Program-made: the position numbers and the translations under genes | Part shown: positions 59,261 through 64,000 of the stretch, piece by piece | Layout of the letters: each line of letters opens with the position of its first letter | Numbering within the stretch: the first letter of the stretch is position 1 | Notes under the pieces: model-generated | Told to the model about the DNA's origin: nothing | What the model saw: the letters and a program-made list of their open reading frames with translations, nothing else | Databases searched by the model: none | Source: Zhengitettix transpicula | Lineage: Eukaryota; Arthropoda; Insecta; Orthoptera; Tetrigidae | DNA: 64,000 nt | Assembly: GCA_037074705.1 (NCBI GenBank) | Contig: CM073590.1 | Span: 115,898,100-115,962,099, forward strand | Direction: 5' to 3'

Positions 59261-60520
59261 AATTCTAAGCAATACTTTTTTTACAACACCAATTCGGCTA
59301 CTAATTATAGAAAAAATTATTTACTCCACCCCACCCACCTTGATAAGGGACGTAATTTTGTGCTTAGTTTTATGATTTCTTTAAAAAAAATCTGACTAAT
59401 TTGACTGTGGTAATACGTTTATGAATATGATATTATATGCCAACTTCAGACCCAAATATAACAAATAAAATAAATAGAAATATTGCATATTGCTACTGAC
59501 AAGGAGAGCGGAAAGGAAATGTGGATCCCTTAATTGTGAGACGGAATAAAACTAGAGTTAACGAATACCCAAATAGACTAAATGACACTGTTATATATTT
59601 AAAATGGATGCATATGAAGTAAGTTGTATCACGGAAATATGTATCGAGAAAAATAGCTTTTCAAATATGATAGAATTTTATGAAACAGATATTTATGAAA
59701 TAGATTACATCAGACATACTTAAAATCATATATGCGCCAGATATATGAAAATAATTTACCAGTTACTCAAAATTAAATAAATTGAGGACCTTGCACTTTA
59801 CTACGTTCACGCTTCCGTTGTTTGTGAAATATCATAGGTCCGTCATCACAGGAACAATCCGTACTGACGCAAATGATGCACAGAAGAACTGAAATAGACA
59901 ATGAGGAACGGCAGGATGAGGAACAATTGCGCTTGTGTAAAGTAGGAGTTCAAGGAAAAAACTATTAATTTACGATTAGTAATGGAAGGTTTCATCTCCA
60001 AGACATTGGTAAAGTTGTGGAAGTTATGGATAACGAAAATGGCTTTGATTATGATATTTAAATAATATTCTTTAAATTTCACAATCAAAGCAATTTTCCG
60101 CTTTGTAGGAAATGTGACTGAAGTCCAGAGAATAGACCACAAAGTATTTCGTTTTAAAACAGCAGATGTAAAAATTGTTTTTCTTTTCCCATAAAGAGAA
60201 ATTGAATAAATAAAAGTTTGAAAAAAGAATTAAAATGTAAAGATACAGAATACCATTTGTAGGGCTCGCAGACTACATTTGATACCTTTGCGAAAAAAAA
60301 CCCCCTTACAATGAGTGAATTTATCAGTATACAAGAATTTTTTCAAATATGAACGAATTAAGAACTATATTTATTGACAGCAGCTAAAATGCCAATGGAT
60401 TAATTGGATTCGGTGAAATGTAGCAAATTTGTGAAACATTTTTAGATGATCAAAGAACTATCCCACACAAAGGAGACATTAAAAATAGTACTGCTCAAGA
60501 AAGCTTGATTCAAGAGTAGC
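59261..60520. other. AT-rich non-coding DNA
   Basis: A 98-codon minus frame (59846-60142) lacks a domain. Nothing else recognised. Confidence 0.45.
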
Positions 60521-60545
60521 CTACTTTTAGGGGTGTAGAAAACTG

Positions 60546-60791
60546 TTGGCGATTATATGGACAGATAAAATATGGAATGAAGAAATTTTAGTAAATGTCG
60601 CAAGATGTGGTAGTATGAATGGCATAACTCTAGGGCAAGTGAACACTGTAACATTGGGTAAAATGAATGGCAAGCGTAAAAAGGCAAAGCATAAAGTACT
60701 GACGATTTTTAAGAATCGCGTCTCGCGAAGATCAACTTCATTAATCAAGCAAAAATGTGGAATTGAATTTACGAGAAATTCTGAGGCATAG
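60546..60791 (+). other. Unidentified open frame, 81 codons
   Basis: Lys/Arg-rich toward the end (GKMNGKRKKAKHKVLTIFKN) in a slightly GC-richer patch. An antisense frame of 73 codons overlaps. No domain recognised; may be a transposon relic or chance. Confidence 0.25.
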
Positions 60792-60845
60792 GCAGATGTT
60801 ATTTACTATGAACAATTCGTGTAATAGTGTAAGTCAAACTTTATT

Positions 60846-60945
60846 AGATAGATTTATTCACCATTAGCCCTCTAATGAAGAAATGTACAGTAGATAAATT
60901 ATATATAAAATAATATTAATAGTAATAATTAATAAGTTACACACA
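60846..60945 (-). mobile_element. LINE 3' end with TCTA tail, minus strand
   Basis: Reverse complement of the 8736-8854 sequence: TAGATAGATTTATTC tail, CATTAGCCCTCTAATG, and AGTAATAATTAATAAGTTAC. It marks a 5'-truncated insertion of the same family; the body continues at most a short way past 60945. Confidence 0.65.
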
Positions 60946-62989
60946 AACACATAAAGTTCATATCTGTTCACATTTGTCCAGTCACTACATTCATACCCAC
61001 TATTTACATAATTATTCAATGACTGAAAATATTAAAATATTTCTTAATATTCCACTCAGTGTGTGAAATAATTAAGAGTCCAATGACAGTTTGGAAAATT
61101 ATATTAATTCCATGAAAACATTTAATTGCGTTTAAAATTATAAATAATCAACAATTCCTGCGAAAATATTTCGGAAATAAATATAAATTAGGGAAGTTTC
61201 CTATCGGAATAATTTTGAACAATTATGAACACAGCGATCAGTTTGGTGTTATTTAACCGTTTCTCTTACTCCATGAAGAAGTTGGACTATCTACAATTTC
61301 AACTTGAAAAACATGACTTTATTCACTCGCTAGCATTTACGTATCATTAGGATGTTTTGATATTGAAAAGATAACTCTAAATTAAATAATTTACCAAATT
61401 ATTAATATAATGTTCATATGAAATTAATTATCATGGATATCGAAAAAATGGTTAATTTAATTGTTATCTATGAACCAATAACCTGGAGTAATTTTTTACT
61501 TAGAGTTTACATTTTCATTGAGAGAAAGGAAACTGAAGGGTGAAAAAAAAATTGATAATAGAAAATAAATTTATTTCCCACTAATATTGAGATAGATGAA
61601 AATTAGCAAAATTCGGCAGCTCTTGAATTTTATGAATTGAAATTACTTTTTATTTTATTATTTTGTTTATTACATGAATAACACTAACCACACTAAATAA
61701 CGATTTTTCATCTCCATGGAATATTAATTTATTATGAAATAAAACTTTTAAGGGAAGTTATGGGTGTCTTTATGTCGAATCACAGAACTCATTATTAACC
61801 AAGAAACTTATCAACCACAATTTTGTTAAAACTGAGACTTTTCTTTGAAAAATTATATTTGACTCATCGTAAAGTCTAATAAAACCTAATCCTGGAAATG
61901 TAATTTGTAATTAGTATTGTTACTAATTGCTATTTTATTCGTAAATTTACATTTTTCTTAAATTATAAAGAATTTATCGCTTTATCCCAGAATAAAATCG
62001 TAAATCGTAGAGAATAATATCCAATTACAAACGTGAATTATTATATGAGAATAAAATAATTTTATCTGTACAAAATTATTAAAAACACAGTATGAGTGAA
62101 CAAAGTTTTAACGATTGCTTCTAGTTCCCTCTCATTACAATGAATATTATTTTTGTACGTCAACAACGACAAAGTGGGAGTCGTGAAGAACGAAAATGAC
62201 TTCTGGTAATTTATGTTCGAGCGTGCGGCAGAAAATTATTTCTTTGCGTCTCTAAATCCTAGAAAGAAATTTCGCCAAGAAAATGAAATTCTTCGACGAT
62301 ATGAGTTTGGCCGCTTCAAATATTACGTTAATTTCCTACCGAGACTGTGTCGAATTGCTTTGTTTCTGTATAAGGAATACGTGGTTGAACCAGAATCGAA
62401 GGTACTAAAAATTCATAAACAAGCATAATATTATGTGACCATATTTTTAAATTTTAAGGGCCAGAGGAAATTGAAATTTAACTGTAAAGGGGTTGAAATA
62501 ATTTACGTGAATTGATTACGACGACTATTTTTGAAAACATACATTAATCATAATAATTGTGTGAATAGTTGAAGTGGCTATTCATAGTTGTATTTTTTTG
62601 TACTTTCAATTAGTTAATAGGAGGAGACGAAAAGAGTAGTGTCGTCCTTATGGTATTTCAAAATTTATTCTTTATCGTGGAAGCATTTTCATTCATACGG
62701 TATTGTGATTGTTCCTGATAATAGTCACAGTCGTGATTATACCCAACTGAAAGTAATAATAATAACGGTAAAATAATATCAACGTTAATTACGTGTAGAT
62801 TAATCTAATTCAACCTAATTTCTCAGTAAGCTGAACTTGAAAGTAATATTCTTAGAAACAAATTATACAGATGAAAAAACGAATCTAATAACTAAAAATC
62901 TATTCTGATTACTGTAATTTGTTTATCTGCCTATCGCGGCAAATTATTTATTCGAAATACAGCAAAATGAACTTCGCAATTTCGCCTTG
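60946..62989. other. AT-rich non-coding DNA
   Basis: A 71-codon frame at 62213-62428 has no motif. Nothing else recognised. Confidence 0.5.
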
Positions 62990-63480
62990 AAAATGAATGC
63001 AATTATCTCGAATGGGGGAACGTTTCTCCTTGATGAATGCGTGTATGTGAATTAAATGTCAGATTATGTGAATGTTGATGATCGCCCCCTAGTGAGTCAC
63101 GCTGAAATAAAGGCTTCCCTCGACCCACCCTACTTGCACTCTTTACGCCCGCATTACTAATGCCAGCCGCTACAATTACGTGCATTACAATGGCGTTCTG
63201 AGTCACCACTTCGCCAGTCGTGTGAGAGCTAATCTGGAAAATTAAGCACTGTGCTACTTTCTACATGCGACGTTACGCAAACCGTCTTGTTCCCTTGTTC
63301 CGAGCGTAAAATTGATACCTTACGTCTCTCGCCGTGTACAGGGGAATTATCTCAAGGCGCAGTAGCGAGCACCCGCCATTGCAACACCACGTGAAAAATC
63401 CCTGTTCGGACACTACAAGGAATGTGTTCTTATTACCCACGACGCCTACGCCCCTTCGTTTCCCCGAGTACTGTTACTTA
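62990..63480. promoter_or_regulatory. Candidate conserved non-coding element
   Basis: Complex, GC-richer sequence with GCCCGCATTACTAATGCC near 63147, GCTACAATTACGTGCATTAC near 63168 and GAGAGCTAATCTGG near 63224. Frames at 63003-63209 (minus) and 63334-63573 (plus) show no domain. Confidence 0.35.
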
Positions 63481-64000
63481 ACGCATGAAAGTGAATTTAC
63501 CGAACCCATACCAACATTCTGCATGAAAGTGTTGGTTCCCCTGATTCATAACATAAAACAATTTGGAAATTAAAACGCTGAAACTATTTCTAACAGCAAC
63601 CTGTTTGCTTCTTACCGTAGAAGTGTCTATTTTGTGTTGATAAGACGTTTGGACACCGTTTTTATTAATCCGGGATATAATAAATAGGAATATTCCTTTA
63701 TCCAATCGACTCCATCATTTTTCCGTCACCTTCACATACTTCATTATTGTTAATATTAGACACCATTTGTTTCCTCAATAGTTTGGTTTCGCTCTCTTTA
63801 TTCTGGAAATAATAGTTTTATTAGGAGTCTCTTCATTAAATAAAAAACGATAGAACGAAACAATTTACGTTTCAACTCTTATTGTTGCTAGTTTTCCGTA
63901 CTTCTCGACGCATTTTTAAAAATTCCCGTCAGGGTATCCGAGGAATGACTGGAAAGTACTTCTGAAGTACTGGAACTAATTTATCTCCAGTAATAAATTA
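63481..64000. other. Non-coding DNA to window end
   Basis: Nothing recognised. Confidence 0.5.

Overview
The window looks like arthropod nuclear DNA, most likely from an insect with a large, repeat-rich genome. A hemimetabolous insect such as a cockroach, termite or stick insect is my guess; that placement is inference, not something the sequence proves. Base composition is roughly two-thirds A+T. The longest open frames are only about 120 codons, there are no operon-like features, and the recognisable repeats (non-LTR retrotransposon relics, tRNA-derived SINEs, palindromic MITEs, a mariner-type remnant, TA microsatellites) are typical of insect intronic or intergenic DNA.

Only one piece of host coding sequence can be supported: a 110-nt GC-rich exon on the minus strand at 11835-11944, with good splice sites on both sides. 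It encodes an acidic stretch followed by V-V-K-R-E-L-K-T-E, which holds two adjacent SUMO-acceptor consensus motifs, as seen in many transcription regulators. The parent gene was not recognised. If the exon is real, much or all of the window may be its introns and flanks. About fourteen islands of higher GC and complex sequence, several with homeodomain-type TAAT cores, lie at intervals of 2-9 kb (1-64 kb overall). They look like conserved non-coding regulatory elements of a developmental gene, but conservation cannot be tested here.

The rest is mobile DNA in various states of decay. Left to right: a tandem unclassified repeat (about 1.59-2.33 kb, second copy 5.08-5.55 kb); a series of palindromic elements (2.5, 6.7, 38.6, 52.2, 55.5 kb) and single-sided copies (4.6, 12.5, 40.5, 42.5, 59.2 kb) carrying hammerhead-ribozyme-like cores; LINE 3' tails (8.7, 37.4, 48.5, 60.9 kb) and LINE reverse-transcriptase C-terminal relics (24.8, 42.7, 44.3, 45.1-47.5 kb); SINEs (2.8, 12.3, 19.2 kb); DNA transposons and MITEs (35.4, 36.8, 37.6 kb); and a long inverted duplication of a LINE fragment (45.07-47.5 kb).

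The most interesting signal is the hammerhead-like family. Copies have a CTGANGA box, a short hairpin, then GAAAC followed by GTC or GTT, in several sequence subfamilies. Five loci hold two copies arranged head-to-head, with the ribozyme 3' ends pointing outward. This resembles the ribozymes known from Penelope-like elements and retrozymes, but the repeated palindromic arrangement deserves separate study.
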